A stretch of DNA of 49,982 bases from Maribacter sp. (GCA_020629415.1 JAHDDL010000024.1:13974-63955), one strand, 5' to 3'; counted from the stretch's first letter, positions 34,203-43,923 are shown. The notes: generated by a model not told the origin, from the letters alone. Made by a program: numbers and translations.

Positions 34203-35075
34203 ATGGTAAAACAGAAACCTACATTTGAAGCGATCAAACCAGATTTTGGTCATTCTTTCACCTATCAGAAGTTTGATGAACATAGATTGAACAAAAACAA
34301 TCTATGGCATTACCACCCAGAACTTGAATTGGTATATGTTAACGGTGGATCTGGTAAAAGACAAATTGGTAGCCATGTATCTTATTACACAAACGGTGAC
34401 CTTATATTAATAGGTAGTAATTTACCCCATTGTGGTTTTACGGACGCCCTTACCGGCAATACCAGTGAAACGGTGGTACAGATGAAGTCAGATTTTTTGG
34501 GGCCAGATTTCTTTAGCCTTCCTGAAATGAAAAAAATTCAAAGCTTGTTCAACAGTGCTAGTGGCGGAATTGCTTTTTCTGGAAAAACAAAAAGAAAAAT
34601 AGGTGATAAGATGGAAGTGTTAGAATATCAGACAGATTTTCAAAGATTACTATCTATCCTTAATATATTAAATGAACTGGGCAATTCTGATGACATGCGA
34701 TTATTGAATGCCGAAGGTTTTTCATTTACCACGGACGTAAAGGATAACGACCGTATCAACATCGTATTCAATCACGTAAAGAACAATTTCAAAGAAGAAT
34801 TGACGCTAGAAGAGATATCCTCAATGGTAAGTATGACGATACCATCTTTCTGTAGGTACTTTAAAAAAATTACCAACAAGACATTTGTTCAGTTCGTTAA
34901 TGAATATAGATTGGTGCATGCCTCTAAATTACTTGCAGAAAAGCCAATGAGTATTACAGAAGTATGTTTTGAATGCGGATTCAACAACTTTTCTCACTTT
35001 AACAAATCTTTCAAAGCATTTACAGGTCAAAATCCGTCAGAGTACAGAAATGAATTAAAGAACGTTTTAGTGTAA
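34203..35075 (+). CDS. AraC family transcriptional regulator
   Basis: A 290-residue regulator: an N-terminal cupin-like sensor region (LWHYHPELELVYVNGGSGKRQIG and GDLILIGSNLPHCGF, about 35-85) that would bind a small ligand, and a C-terminal pair of helix-turn-helices (about 190-290) with EELTLEEISSMVSMTIPSFCRYFKKIT and the signature MSITEVCFECGFNNFSHFNKSFKAFTGQNPSEYR. The ligand and targets are unknown. It is divergent from the two-repeat secreted protein gene and closed by a strong terminator. Confidence 0.92.
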   Translation: MVKQKPTFEAIKPDFGHSFTYQKFDEHRLNKNNLWHYHPELELVYVNGGSGKRQIGSHVSYYTNGDLILIGSNLPHCGFTDALTGNTSETVVQMKSDFLGPDFFSLPEMKKIQSLFNSASGGIAFSGKTKRKIGDKMEVLEYQTDFQRLLSILNILNELGNSDDMRLLNAEGFSFTTDVKDNDRINIVFNHVKNNFKEELTLEEISSMVSMTIPSFCRYFKKITNKTFVQFVNEYRLVHASKLLAEKPMSITEVCFECGFNNFSHFNKSFKAFTGQNPSEYRNELKNVLV

Positions 35076-35110
35076 TACTTATACCTTATATATAGAACTA
35101 TATTTTTTTA

Positions 35111-35151
35111 AGAAACCGGATGGTGAAAAATCACCATCCGGTTTCTTTTTT
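35111..35151 (+). terminator. Intrinsic terminator of the AraC regulator gene
   Basis: A perfect 16-bp stem (35111-35126 with 35131-35146, core CCGGATGGTGA/TCACCATCCGG) with an AAAA loop and a T-tract on the plus strand. The flanking A-run on the left means it could also work on the minus strand. Confidence 0.9.
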
Positions 35152-35230
35152 CTTTCATTTCTTATTGAGCTACAAAAAAATGGATACGCAGTCTTTACAT
35201 TTTATTATCATGTAGTACCTTTATATCGCT

Positions 35231-35509
35231 ATGATAAAAGAATTTACAGAAAGAGAATTAGACCGTATTATTGAAATGGCATGGGAAGACCGTACACCAT
35301 TTGAAGCCATTACTTTTCAATTTGGTATTAGCGAACAAGAGACTATTGAAGTCATGCGTCGCGAAATGAAACCAAGTAGTTTTAGAATGTGGCGTAAACG
35401 TGTACAAGGCCGCGCTACAAAACATGCCAAATTGCGATCAGATGAAACTGACAGGTTTAGATGTTCTAGACAAAGACACATCTCCAGTAATAAAATATCT
35501 AAACGTTAA
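35231..35509 (+). CDS. TIGR03643 family protein
   Basis: A 92-residue basic protein. The core FTERELDRIIEMAWEDRTPFEAI...FGISEQETIEVMRREM followed by SSFRMWRKRVQGRATKH is the TIGR03643 family pattern: a helix-turn-helix-like head and a strongly basic tail, so nucleic acid binding is plausible. The function is unknown. In other genomes it is often near cryptochrome/photolyase-type genes; none is present in this window. The last 20 residues are low-complexity and basic. It converges with the S1/P1 nuclease gene. Confidence 0.82.
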   Translation: MIKEFTERELDRIIEMAWEDRTPFEAITFQFGISEQETIEVMRREMKPSSFRMWRKRVQGRATKHAKLRSDETDRFRCSRQRHISSNKISKR

Positions 35510-35521
35510 CAGTTGCGCTTA

Positions 35522-36298
35522 TTATTTAAAGGTCTCGTTTAGAACGGCAGCTAACCTAACACCGCCTTTTTGCAATTGATCTTCAACAGTATGCCACCAG
35601 TCATAACTATAACGATAGCTTAACTTTTCACCTGGCTCAACAGAGGCATACACTTTTTCTGCCAATAAGTGAGATTCTTCTACCCAATCAAGTAAGCTTC
35701 CACTTTGTAGAAATTTAATCTGTTGTTTTGACATTTCAGGGTATTCCGTGGATAGTTCCGTAAAGCTCATTCCATTTTCATCGATCAAATTGGAATCCCA
35801 TACTCTATGCAAATTGGTACCGTTACCAAACCATTGCAATTGAATATCGTTACCGCCTTTATCCTCTGCCCTGCCAACATGCATTGGTTGGTGCAGATCA
35901 CCAATTAAATGTACCAAAAATTTTAAATAGAAGGCTTTATCTTCTTTACTACTGTTCTTATCCTTTATAACTTCAATACAAGTATTTACCCCTTGTACCA
36001 AATCACCATACTCGCTCTTTTCTATTTCTGCATAAGTCTTACCAAAAGGTATATTTACATAGTGCCAAGCGCTGAACTTACGGTATGCGCGATCAGATTT
36101 TATCTCATCACCAAAATTAGCTACTGCTGCCAAACTCTCCCCATCAAGCAAATTTTCAATTGCGCGTTTTGCCTTTTTACTCAAATGTTGTTCTGCAACT
36201 TCACCCACAACCCTATGCCCGGTCTTGGACCAGAACATATCATTTGCAAAAGTGAAATTAGACACCAAAAACAGTAAAATAATATACTTCATCATCAT
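35522..36298 (-). CDS. S1/P1-family zinc nuclease
   Basis: A 258-residue secreted protein with a signal peptide ending near FTFA, then W23...H28 (FWSKTGHRVV), corresponding to the N-terminal Trp and first His zinc ligands of P1 nuclease, then SAWHYVNIP, HLIGDLHQPMHVG and NLHRVWDSNL carrying the remaining His/Asp ligands of the three-zinc site. Such enzymes cleave single-stranded nucleic acid and have 3'-nucleotidase activity; periplasmic or extracellular location fits phosphate or nucleotide scavenging. Three successive Met codons begin the frame (36298, 36295, 36292). Divergent from the PBP gene. Confidence 0.92.
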   Translation of the reverse strand: MMMKYIILLFLVSNFTFANDMFWSKTGHRVVGEVAEQHLSKKAKRAIENLLDGESLAAVANFGDEIKSDRAYRKFSAWHYVNIPFGKTYAEIEKSEYGDLVQGVNTCIEVIKDKNSSKEDKAFYLKFLVHLIGDLHQPMHVGRAEDKGGNDIQLQWFGNGTNLHRVWDSNLIDENGMSFTELSTEYPEMSKQQIKFLQSGSLLDWVEESHLLAEKVYASVEPGEKLSYRYSYDWWHTVEDQLQKGGVRLAAVLNETFK

Positions 36299-36309
36299 TA
36301 AAATTTTCT

Positions 36310-36317
36310 CAAAAATA
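36310..36317 (-). promoter_or_regulatory. Putative -7 element of the S1/P1 nuclease gene
   Basis: Minus strand TATTTTTG, exact TAnnTTTG, 11 bases upstream of the first ATG. Confidence 0.45.
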
Positions 36318-36382
36318 GCACAACAAACTTTAAGGCATTGTTAAAACTTGGTAAGATTAAATTTATATCTGAACTTGCGGTT

Positions 36383-38644
36383 ATGAAGAAGAAGACGAGA
36401 AAATCATCTAAAAGAAAAATTAGTATCCGTAAAGTAATTGGCATTGGTGTTTTGGGTCTATTTGCTTTGTTCATTTTGTTCATTGCCAGTATAAATATGG
36501 GCTTATGGGGACAAATACCTTCTAAAAAAGAACTTTCAAATTTTCAATATCAAAGGGCTTCTGAGGTTTTTACCGCAGATAGCGTATTGATCGGCAAGTA
36601 CTACCTTTATGACAGACAACCTGTTTCTTATAAAGATTTTCCAGAACATTTAATACAGGCATTGATCGCTATAGAAGATGAACGTTTTTACGAGCACTCT
36701 GGCGTAGACCTTAGAAGTTTGTTAAGGGTAGGTTTTAAAACGGTTCTTCTAGGCGATAATTCTTCTGGTGGCGGTAGTACCCTAACCCAACAATTGGCAA
36801 AAAACCTATATCCCAGAAAAGAAAGGAATAAAACCAATATTGTGGTCAACAAAATCAAAGAAATGATCATTGCCAAAAGACTGGAGAAAATTTTTACGAA
36901 AGAAGAAATTATAACCAATTACCTAAACACGGTTTCTTTTGGTGACAACACCTTTGGTATTGAGAGTGCCGCACTTAAATTTTTTAATACTAGAACAAAA
37001 GATATAAGCGCCACTCAAGCCGCTACTTTAGTAGGTATGCTAAAAGCTACTTATGGGTACAACCCAAGAATATTTCCTGAAAAAAGTCTTGGTAGACGTA
37101 ATCTGGTACTACGCGCCATGTATAACAATGATTTTATTTCTGAAGAACAGGTATCTAAATTTTCACAGGAAAAACTTGATCTTGATTTTAGGGATTTTGA
37201 TTACAATGCCGGTATTGCCCCCTATTTTAGAGAAGAGGTCCGTAAAGAAATGCTGAACTGGATCAGTAAACAGAACAAAGCCGGTACCAATTATAACATC
37301 TACACTTCTGGACTAAAAATTTACACGACCTTAAACTATAAGATGCAAAAATTGGCAGAAGAGGCCATGGTAGAACATATGACCAAGTTGCAACATAGTT
37401 TTGAAAAAAGTTACGGTACCAATGCACCTTGGTTGAAGGATAAAAAATTGATGGAAAAAATAGCCAGACGTACTTCTGCTTACAAAAGATTACAAAAATC
37501 TGGACTGACTCATGAGCAGATAATTGATAGTCTATCTAAAGACAAACAAAAGAGAATTTTTAAATCTTGGCAAAGTGACGAAGAACAAATGGCAAGTACT
37601 ATGGATAGTATTCAACACTATACCAAATTCTTAAATACAGGTTCACTAGCGGTAGACCCCACAAATGGTGACATCTTGGTATGGGTTGGTGGCATTAATT
37701 TTGAACAGTACAAGTATGACCATATTTCTCAAAGTAAACGCCAGGTTGGCTCTACGTTTAAACCTATTGTATATACCACAGCAATAGAACAAGGTGTTTC
37801 TCCTTGTACCTATTTCTCTGCAGAAGAAATTGAATATGATAATCTAAAAGGTTGGTCTCCTTCTAATTCTGGCAATAAAGATGAAGCATACCTCAACTAC
37901 TCAATGGAAGAAGGGCTTAGCAACTCTATCAATACAATCGCTGTAAAAGTTTTAGAAAAAGCCGGTATTGAAAACGTAGTTGAGATGGCAAAAAAAATGG
38001 GCATTGAAGATAAGCTACCTAAAGAAGCATCCATTGCGTTAGGTACCGGTGAAATAAAAATTATAGATTTAGCGCAAGCATATACAAGTTACATTAATAA
38101 TGGTAAGCATGTAAAACCTAAAATCATTAAAAGCATATCTAACCATAAAGACTCCGTTTTGGTTGAATTTAAGTCAGAATTGAACGAAAAAGCTGCTTTT
38201 TCTAAAAAAACCAGTGAAATTATGATTGAAATGATGAAATCTACGATTAATTCCGGTACGGCATCTAGATTAAGAAATACTTACGGACTCAAAAATGACA
38301 TTGCCGGTAAAACTGGTACTACACAAAATAACAAAGATGCATGGTTTGTTGCCCTTACCCCAAAACTTGTACATATCAGTTGGGTAGGTCTTGATCAACA
38401 TGAAATAGGTTTTAGCAATACAAGTATTGGGCAAGGTGCAAATGCAGCACTTCCTTTATTTGGGCTATGGATGAAAGAATTGAACAAAGACAGGGATTTT
38501 GACACCTATACCAAAGTCAATTTTAAAAAACCTTCTTTAGACGTACAAAAAGCATTGAATTGTGCCCCAGTTAAACGTGACGGATTTTTTAAACGCCTTT
38601 TTAAAAATCCGAATAAAAAGAAGAGTAAGGATTTTAAGGGTTAG
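36383..38644 (+). CDS. Bifunctional class A penicillin-binding protein (PBP1A type)
   Basis: The ATG at 36383 is chosen because it gives the usual short basic cytoplasmic tail (MKKKTRKSSKRKISIRK) before one membrane span (about 18-38); a TTG at 36338 is upstream. The 753-residue protein has a GT51 transglycosylase domain with IEDERFYEHSGVD (catalytic E98) and GGSTLTQQLAKNLYPR, and a transpeptidase domain with SxxK at S457-K460 (GSTFKP), SxN at S515-N517 and KTGT at K643. It polymerises and cross-links peptidoglycan on the outer face of the inner membrane. The C terminus is short and basic. Stand-alone gene. Confidence 0.95.
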   Translation: MKKKTRKSSKRKISIRKVIGIGVLGLFALFILFIASINMGLWGQIPSKKELSNFQYQRASEVFTADSVLIGKYYLYDRQPVSYKDFPEHLIQALIAIEDERFYEHSGVDLRSLLRVGFKTVLLGDNSSGGGSTLTQQLAKNLYPRKERNKTNIVVNKIKEMIIAKRLEKIFTKEEIITNYLNTVSFGDNTFGIESAALKFFNTRTKDISATQAATLVGMLKATYGYNPRIFPEKSLGRRNLVLRAMYNNDFISEEQVSKFSQEKLDLDFRDFDYNAGIAPYFREEVRKEMLNWISKQNKAGTNYNIYTSGLKIYTTLNYKMQKLAEEAMVEHMTKLQHSFEKSYGTNAPWLKDKKLMEKIARRTSAYKRLQKSGLTHEQIIDSLSKDKQKRIFKSWQSDEEQMASTMDSIQHYTKFLNTGSLAVDPTNGDILVWVGGINFEQYKYDHISQSKRQVGSTFKPIVYTTAIEQGVSPCTYFSAEEIEYDNLKGWSPSNSGNKDEAYLNYSMEEGLSNSINTIAVKVLEKAGIENVVEMAKKMGIEDKLPKEASIALGTGEIKIIDLAQAYTSYINNGKHVKPKIIKSISNHKDSVLVEFKSELNEKAAFSKKTSEIMIEMMKSTINSGTASRLRNTYGLKNDIAGKTGTTQNNKDAWFVALTPKLVHISWVGLDQHEIGFSNTSIGQGANAALPLFGLWMKELNKDRDFDTYTKVNFKKPSLDVQKALNCAPVKRDGFFKRLFKNPNKKKSKDFKG

Positions 38645-38725
38645 TTATAGCCAAATTCAACACTGTATCCATATCAATTTAGCACCTAAAATTTAGTTTA
38701 GCATTTATTTAACAGAACAAAAACT

Positions 38726-38733
38726 TAAATTTG
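38726..38733 (+). promoter_or_regulatory. Putative -7 element of the DUF5916 gene
   Basis: TAAATTTG, exact TAnnTTTG, 24 bases before the ATG at 38758. It overlaps a TTG (38731) that could otherwise be taken as a start, which supports the ATG. Confidence 0.5.
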
Positions 38734-38757
38734 GTCAACTACCAAACTTTTACCGAA

Positions 38758-40956
38758 ATGACCAAATACTTAGGTACACTTGTACTTATATTTTTTTTCT
38801 ATTCTTTAAATGCTCAAATAGATGAAAAATCATTTAACGTTAAGAAGATAGCTGCAAAAATAACCCCAGATGGTGTTCTTGACGAACCAATTTGGACAGA
38901 GGCAGACCAAGCCGATCAATTTTGGCAATTCTTTCCCCTGGACACTGTACAGTCAAAAAAACAGACAGAAATTAAAATGCTGTACGATGAAATGAACCTA
39001 TATGTAGGCATTATCGTTCATACCGCTGGTACAGATTATTCCATTCAATCACTTAAACGAGATTTTAGAGCAGGAAACAGTGATAACATCACCTTACTTT
39101 TTGATACGTTCAATGATGGCAACAATGCTTTCTTATTTGGAATAAACCCATACGGAGTACGTCGTGAAGGATTGGTTTCCGGCGGTGGTTTAAACTTAAA
39201 TGGTTTTACTATTTCATGGGATGTAAAATGGCGCGGAGATTCTAAAATATATGATGATTATTATACCGCAGAAATGGTAATTCCCTTAACGGCCTTTAAA
39301 TTTAAGGAAGGAGAAACAAAATGGCGATTCAATAGTTACAGATTTGATACACAGTCTAACGAGAATAGCACGTGGATGAACATCCCCCAAAACCAGAACA
39401 TATATGGACTCACGTTTATGGGCGATATGGTTTTTGAAAAACCGTTAGGGAAATACCGCACTCCTCTTGCAGTCATACCTTATGTAAATTTCGGTTCTCA
39501 AAAAGACTTTGAGCTAAACGAGCCAGAAACTAAAATAAACTTTGGTGGAGATGCCAAGATCGCTATTGGCAATAGTATGAATTTAGATGTTACGGTAAAC
39601 CCCGATTTTTCTCAAGTGGAAGCTGATGACCAGGTTACCAATTTAACACGTTTTGAAGTTTCGCTACCTGAAAAAAGGCAATTTTTTATTGATAACAGTG
39701 ATTTGTTCGGAAGTTTCGGTGGTGGTAGAGATGCAAATCCGTTCTTCTCTAGACGAATAGGAATAGCCAAAGATACAGCGGACAATACCATAGAAAATAA
39801 AATTATTGGGGGCGTTAGATTAAGCGGTAAAATAAACAAAGGGCTACGATTAGGTTTTTTAAATCTACAGACCGCAGAAGATCTAGAAAAAAACATTGCG
39901 TCCAACAACAATACCATGCTGGCCCTTCAACAAAATGTTTTTGGCAGATCTAATATTGGTATGTTCTTCATCAATAGACAAACGTTCAAGGACTACGATT
40001 TTCAAGATGATGAAGATCGTTATAATAGGGTTGCCGGTATTGATTACAATTTAATATCCGATAATAATATTTGGAACGGTAAATTCTATTTGCACAAGTC
40101 TTTTGCCCATGATGCGGGCAAGGCTAATCTTTCATCAGGGGCATTTTTGCAATATAACTCTAGAAACTGGAACTTTTTTGAAGACATAGTCTACATTGGT
40201 GAAGACTTCAGGTCTGATCTTGGTTTTATACGTAGAACTGATATTTTTAAAACGGCCACTATGATAGAGCGTGTGTTCTGGCCTGAAGATAGTGCTTTGC
40301 AGAGCCATAGTTTTCAGTTTTTTCCAGTCTTGACCTGGAGTCCCGATAATGATTTTCTACACACAGATTATGACTTAAGAGGCTCATGGGAATCTAAGTT
40401 CAACGATCAGTCAGAAATCAACTTTTCCTATACACATTCGTATACCTATCTTTTTGATGAATTTGACCCAACAGGTTTAGATGACGCCGTACCGTTACCG
40501 GGCATGCTTGGATATCATTACAACTTTGTTTCCTTGGAATATCAATCAGATAGAAGAAAACGATTTGCTTATAGCATAGAGCCTACGGTAGGTAGCTTTT
40601 TCAATGGTGATAGATTGTCCGTAAGAGGTGAATTATCATTAAGATTTCAACCTAAGGTATTTTTGTCCTTAGCTATGAACTATGATAAAATATCCCTACC
40701 AGCTCCATACTCAAGTACAGATATTTGGCTAATAAGCCCTAAAATTGACGTTACCTTTAGTAAATCTATATTTTGGTCAACACTTGTACAATACAGTAAT
40801 CAACGAGATAATTTAGGTTTTAACTCTAGGTTACAATGGCGTTTTACCCCGTTATCAGATTTATTCATAGTTTATAACGACAATTATTTTGTAAATTCTT
40901 TTGAACCTAAATATCGATCTATAAACCTAAAGCTCACCTACTGGTTAAATATCTAA
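38758..40956 (+). CDS. DUF5916 domain-containing outer-membrane-type protein with CBM9-like domain
   Basis: A 732-residue protein starting at the ATG at 38758, with a signal peptide (LVLIFFFYSLNAQ). Residues about 25-210 form a carbohydrate-binding-module-9-like sandwich (KITPDGVLDEPIWTEADQ, QTEIKMLYDEMNLYVGI, NITLLFDTFNDGNNAFLFGINPYG). The long C-terminal part is DUF5916, with alternating polar/hydrophobic strands (VNPDFSQVEADDQVTNLTRF, ERRQFF-like box) and a terminal aromatic strand ending LKLTYWLNI, consistent with a beta barrel. The function is not established; a surface role is inferred. The HAD gene starts one base after its stop. Confidence 0.85.
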   Translation: MTKYLGTLVLIFFFYSLNAQIDEKSFNVKKIAAKITPDGVLDEPIWTEADQADQFWQFFPLDTVQSKKQTEIKMLYDEMNLYVGIIVHTAGTDYSIQSLKRDFRAGNSDNITLLFDTFNDGNNAFLFGINPYGVRREGLVSGGGLNLNGFTISWDVKWRGDSKIYDDYYTAEMVIPLTAFKFKEGETKWRFNSYRFDTQSNENSTWMNIPQNQNIYGLTFMGDMVFEKPLGKYRTPLAVIPYVNFGSQKDFELNEPETKINFGGDAKIAIGNSMNLDVTVNPDFSQVEADDQVTNLTRFEVSLPEKRQFFIDNSDLFGSFGGGRDANPFFSRRIGIAKDTADNTIENKIIGGVRLSGKINKGLRLGFLNLQTAEDLEKNIASNNNTMLALQQNVFGRSNIGMFFINRQTFKDYDFQDDEDRYNRVAGIDYNLISDNNIWNGKFYLHKSFAHDAGKANLSSGAFLQYNSRNWNFFEDIVYIGEDFRSDLGFIRRTDIFKTATMIERVFWPEDSALQSHSFQFFPVLTWSPDNDFLHTDYDLRGSWESKFNDQSEINFSYTHSYTYLFDEFDPTGLDDAVPLPGMLGYHYNFVSLEYQSDRRKRFAYSIEPTVGSFFNGDRLSVRGELSLRFQPKVFLSLAMNYDKISLPAPYSSTDIWLISPKIDVTFSKSIFWSTLVQYSNQRDNLGFNSRLQWRFTPLSDLFIVYNDNYFVNSFEPKYRSINLKLTYWLNI

Positions 40957-40957
40957 A

Positions 40958-41761
40958 ATGAAGTATAAAATTCTATGTTCAGATTTAGATGGCACGTTGC
41001 TTTCTTCTAAAAGTGATGTTTCTGAATTTGCTATTGAACAGATCAATAAAATAAAAGATGATACTAAAATCATTTTAGTTTCTGCAAGAATGCCAAGTGG
41101 CATGCGCTATATACAAGAGGACTTAGGCATTGCCGATCAACCTATAATTTGCTACAATGGCGCTTTGGTTATGTTAAACAATACAGTTTTAACCTCTGTG
41201 TTCATTCCTGTTACCACACTAATGGATATTTATGAACTATGTAAAGAACAACAAGCTGATTTAGGTTTATACTACAATAATGAATGGTATGTACCAAAAA
41301 CCTCTTTACGTGTAGAGAAAGAAATAAAATACACAAAATCTAACCCTACCTTTCAAGATACCCATAGCACCTTAACTGATTGGGACCAACGAAATGTTGG
41401 CGCTCACAAGATCATGCTTATGTGCACCAAGAACAGTGCCGATGATTTAATGCCGGTTCTAAAGGAAAAGCTGGGAGGACATCTTAATCTGTATAGATCT
41501 AACGATACGCTAATTGAAATTGCCCCTAAGACGGTATCAAAACTATCTGCGATCAAACTACTTTTAGAAGCCAATGAATCCCTCACGGATATTATTGCCT
41601 TTGGCGATAACTATAATGATATTGAAATGCTTGAAAATGTAGGATGCGGTGTTGCCGTTGCCAATGCCAGAGCAGAAGTTAAAGAAATTTCAGATTACAT
41701 CACATTAGAGAATACAGCAGATGGTGTAGCGAACTATATTGCCAAAAACTTGGTTAATTAA
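40958..41761 (+). CDS. Cof-type HAD-IIB family phosphatase
   Basis: A 267-residue HAD hydrolase: motif I DLDGTLL (D9 nucleophile, D11), motif II ILVSARMPSG, a Cof-type C2 cap in the middle, and the C-terminal motif AFGDNYNDIEML with its metal-binding aspartates. Cof-type enzymes dephosphorylate sugar phosphates and phosphorylated cofactors; the substrate cannot be named. One base separates it from the DUF5916 gene, so it is probably cotranscribed, although the functions do not obviously connect. Cytoplasmic. Confidence 0.92.
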   Translation: MKYKILCSDLDGTLLSSKSDVSEFAIEQINKIKDDTKIILVSARMPSGMRYIQEDLGIADQPIICYNGALVMLNNTVLTSVFIPVTTLMDIYELCKEQQADLGLYYNNEWYVPKTSLRVEKEIKYTKSNPTFQDTHSTLTDWDQRNVGAHKIMLMCTKNSADDLMPVLKEKLGGHLNLYRSNDTLIEIAPKTVSKLSAIKLLLEANESLTDIIAFGDNYNDIEMLENVGCGVAVANARAEVKEISDYITLENTADGVANYIAKNLVN

Positions 41762-41762
41762 C

Positions 41763-41770
41763 TATATTTG
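41763..41770 (+). promoter_or_regulatory. Putative -7 element of the DUF819 gene
   Basis: TATATTTG, exact TAnnTTTG, 25 bases before the ATG at 41796, directly after the HAD stop codon. A TTG at 41750 is closer than the usual spacing. Confidence 0.42.
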
Positions 41771-41795
41771 AACATACCAACTCACCAATACTTTT

Positions 41796-43070
41796 ATGCC
41801 TTACCTATATGCACAACCCATAATTACTAATGATACGGTAGTTTTTGGACTCTTGGCACTATGCCTAGGGTTCATCTTTTATACTTCTAGCCTAAAAACC
41901 GGATTTTGGAGTAAATTCTACTCCATTGTTCCAGCGGTTCTTATGTGCTATTTACTACCGGCTATTTTGACCAGTACCGGAATTGTTTCTGATGAGATTT
42001 CCAATTTATACTTTATGGCAAGTAGGTACTTACTACCTGCGGCACTCGTTCTCATGACATTGAGTATTGATATTAAAGCCATATCAAATTTGGGCTCTAA
42101 AGCTCTCATCATGTTTTTAACAGGCAGTGCCGGCATAATTATAGGTGGACCAATTGCTATACTGATTGTTTCAATATTCTCTCCGGATACCGTGGGCGGA
42201 AATGATTTTGATGCTATTTGGAGGGGGCTATCCACTATAGCAGGTAGTTGGATCGGTGGCGGTGCCAACCAGGCGGCAATGTTAGAGATTTTTCAATACA
42301 ATCCTGAAAAATATGGTGGTATGGTATTGATAGATATTGTAGTTGCAAATGTGTGGATGGCCATTGTACTTTTAGGAGTTGGTAGAACAAAAAAAATTGA
42401 CGCATGGTTAAAAGCAGATACCTCGGCCATTGAAACTTTAAAAATAAAAGTGACCGAATTTACCGAGAAAATTACTCGGGTTCCAACTTTGAACGATTAT
42501 ATGATTATGCTAGCCTTAGCTTTTACCGCTGTTGGGATAGCTCATTTTTTCGGCGACCATATAAGTACTTATTTAAAAGGTAGTTTTGACGCTGTTAGCG
42601 ATAAAAAGAGTTTTCTATCCTTCTTAGGCTCTGCATTCTTTTGGATGGTAGTTATCGCTACAGGTTTGGGCATAGCGTTATCCTTCACTAAAGCTAAAAA
42701 TTATGAAGGTGCAGGTGCCAGTAAAATTGGCGGCATGTTTATTTATATTCTGGTTGCTACAATTGGTATGAAAATGGACCTGAACAAAGTACTTGAAAAC
42801 CCTGGATTAATTGCTGTTGGCTTTATCTGGATTGCCATTCACGCTGGATTGATGATATTGGTAGCCAAACTTATAAGAGCACCTTATTTCTTTTTAGCTG
42901 TGGGTAGTCAGGCAAATGTTGGTGGTGCCGCCTCTGCCCCAGTAGTAGCTGCGGAATTTCATCCGTCATTAACTTCGGTCGGTGTGCTATTAGCTGTTCT
43001 TGGTTATGTTGTAGGTACCGGTGGCGCTTTACTTTGCGCCTATTTGATGGAAGTTGCATCGAGTTTGTAA
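41796..43070 (+). CDS. DUF819 family (YjcL-like) membrane protein
   Basis: A 424-residue polytopic membrane protein with roughly ten spans. The stretches MASRYLLPAALVLMTLSIDIKAI, GSWIGGGANQAAMLEIF and VGSQANVGGAASAPVVAAEFHPSL are strongly conserved in DUF819. The two Gly-rich half-membrane motifs suggest an inverted-repeat transporter fold, and the family is thought to be transport-related, but no substrate is established. It follows the HAD gene by 34 bases and has its own -7 box. Confidence 0.88.
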   Translation: MPYLYAQPIITNDTVVFGLLALCLGFIFYTSSLKTGFWSKFYSIVPAVLMCYLLPAILTSTGIVSDEISNLYFMASRYLLPAALVLMTLSIDIKAISNLGSKALIMFLTGSAGIIIGGPIAILIVSIFSPDTVGGNDFDAIWRGLSTIAGSWIGGGANQAAMLEIFQYNPEKYGGMVLIDIVVANVWMAIVLLGVGRTKKIDAWLKADTSAIETLKIKVTEFTEKITRVPTLNDYMIMLALAFTAVGIAHFFGDHISTYLKGSFDAVSDKKSFLSFLGSAFFWMVVIATGLGIALSFTKAKNYEGAGASKIGGMFIYILVATIGMKMDLNKVLENPGLIAVGFIWIAIHAGLMILVAKLIRAPYFFLAVGSQANVGGAASAPVVAAEFHPSLTSVGVLLAVLGYVVGTGGALLCAYLMEVASSL

Positions 43071-43090
43071 CCACACATATTTACTAACAA

Positions 43091-43118
43091 AATAAAGAGT
43101 TGGCGTTCTTTATTATCA
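43091..43118 (+). terminator. Weak hairpin after the DUF819 gene
   Basis: An 8-bp AT-rich stem (43091-43098 with 43107-43114, AATAAAGA/TCTTTATT) with an 8-base loop. There is no T-tract of quality, so termination is uncertain. Confidence 0.35.
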
Positions 43119-43152
43119 AATTTTATAGATATTTGCGCCCTAAATTATAATA

Positions 43153-43848
43153 ATGAAGAAAATATTATTTGTTGTTGCCGCACTTTTGGCATTAAGCTCA
43201 TGTGGCGACAATGCAGAAGAAACTATGATTGTAAGCGGTAAAATAAAAGGATTGAAAAAAGGTACCCTTTATTTGCAACATGTACCGGACTCAGTTCTAA
43301 TTACTGTTGATTCCCTTACTATTAACGGAGATGGAAATTTTTCTTTTGAGACCAAATTAACAAGTCCTGAGATATTTTATCTATACCTTGACAAAAAGGA
43401 TAATAACGATATTAACGATCGCATTACATTCTTTGCCGAACCTGGACCTATTACTATCAATACTGATTGGAATACTTTTGATACTACTGCAAAGATTACT
43501 GGTTCTACAACTCATGAAAAACTTGAGGAATACAAAAAACACATGAGCAACATCAACAAAAAGAATGTTGAAATTATGATGAATGCAGCACAACCTAATG
43601 GTGAGTTAAGCCAGATAAGTATTGATTCATTAACGAATATCAGTAATAGAAATACACAAAGAGGTTATGCATTTGCAATCAACTTTGCGCTTAACAACAA
43701 ATCTTCATTTATAGCGCCGTACATTGCATTAAAAGAAATACCAGATGCCAACGTCAAATACTTAGATTCAATTTACAGTGTACTATCACCAGAGGTAGCT
43801 GAATCTAAATATGGTAAGGAATTAGCTGAACTTTTGAAAAAAAATTAG
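43153..43848 (+). CDS. DUF4369 domain-containing lipoprotein
   Basis: A 231-residue lipoprotein (lipobox ALSSC, Cys17). The N-terminal DUF4369 domain (about 25-120: SGKIKGLKKGTLYLQHV, DSVLITVDSLTINGDGNFSFE, FFAEPGPITINTDW) is followed by a helical stretch (HEKLEEYKKHMSNINKKNVEIM) and ends there. In many relatives this unit precedes a thioredoxin/AhpC-type domain with a CxxC; here that domain is absent, so it is a stand-alone form. The function is unknown; outer-membrane or periplasmic location inferred. Confidence 0.86.
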   Translation: MKKILFVVAALLALSSCGDNAEETMIVSGKIKGLKKGTLYLQHVPDSVLITVDSLTINGDGNFSFETKLTSPEIFYLYLDKKDNNDINDRITFFAEPGPITINTDWNTFDTTAKITGSTTHEKLEEYKKHMSNINKKNVEIMMNAAQPNGELSQISIDSLTNISNRNTQRGYAFAINFALNNKSSFIAPYIALKEIPDANVKYLDSIYSVLSPEVAESKYGKELAELLKKN

Positions 43849-43870
43849 AACCATACTAATTGTTCAAAAT

Positions 43871-43905
43871 AAAAAAGCATCCTAATAAATTAGGATGCTT
43901 TTTTA
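43871..43905. terminator. Bidirectional terminator between converging genes
   Basis: A 14-bp stem (43871-43884 with 43891-43904, core GCATCCTA/TAGGATGC) with a 6-base loop, flanked by A on the left and T on the right, so both the DUF4369 gene and the small minus-strand gene can use it. Confidence 0.88.
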
Positions 43906-43923
43906 TTTTAAGATAGTCTCCAA

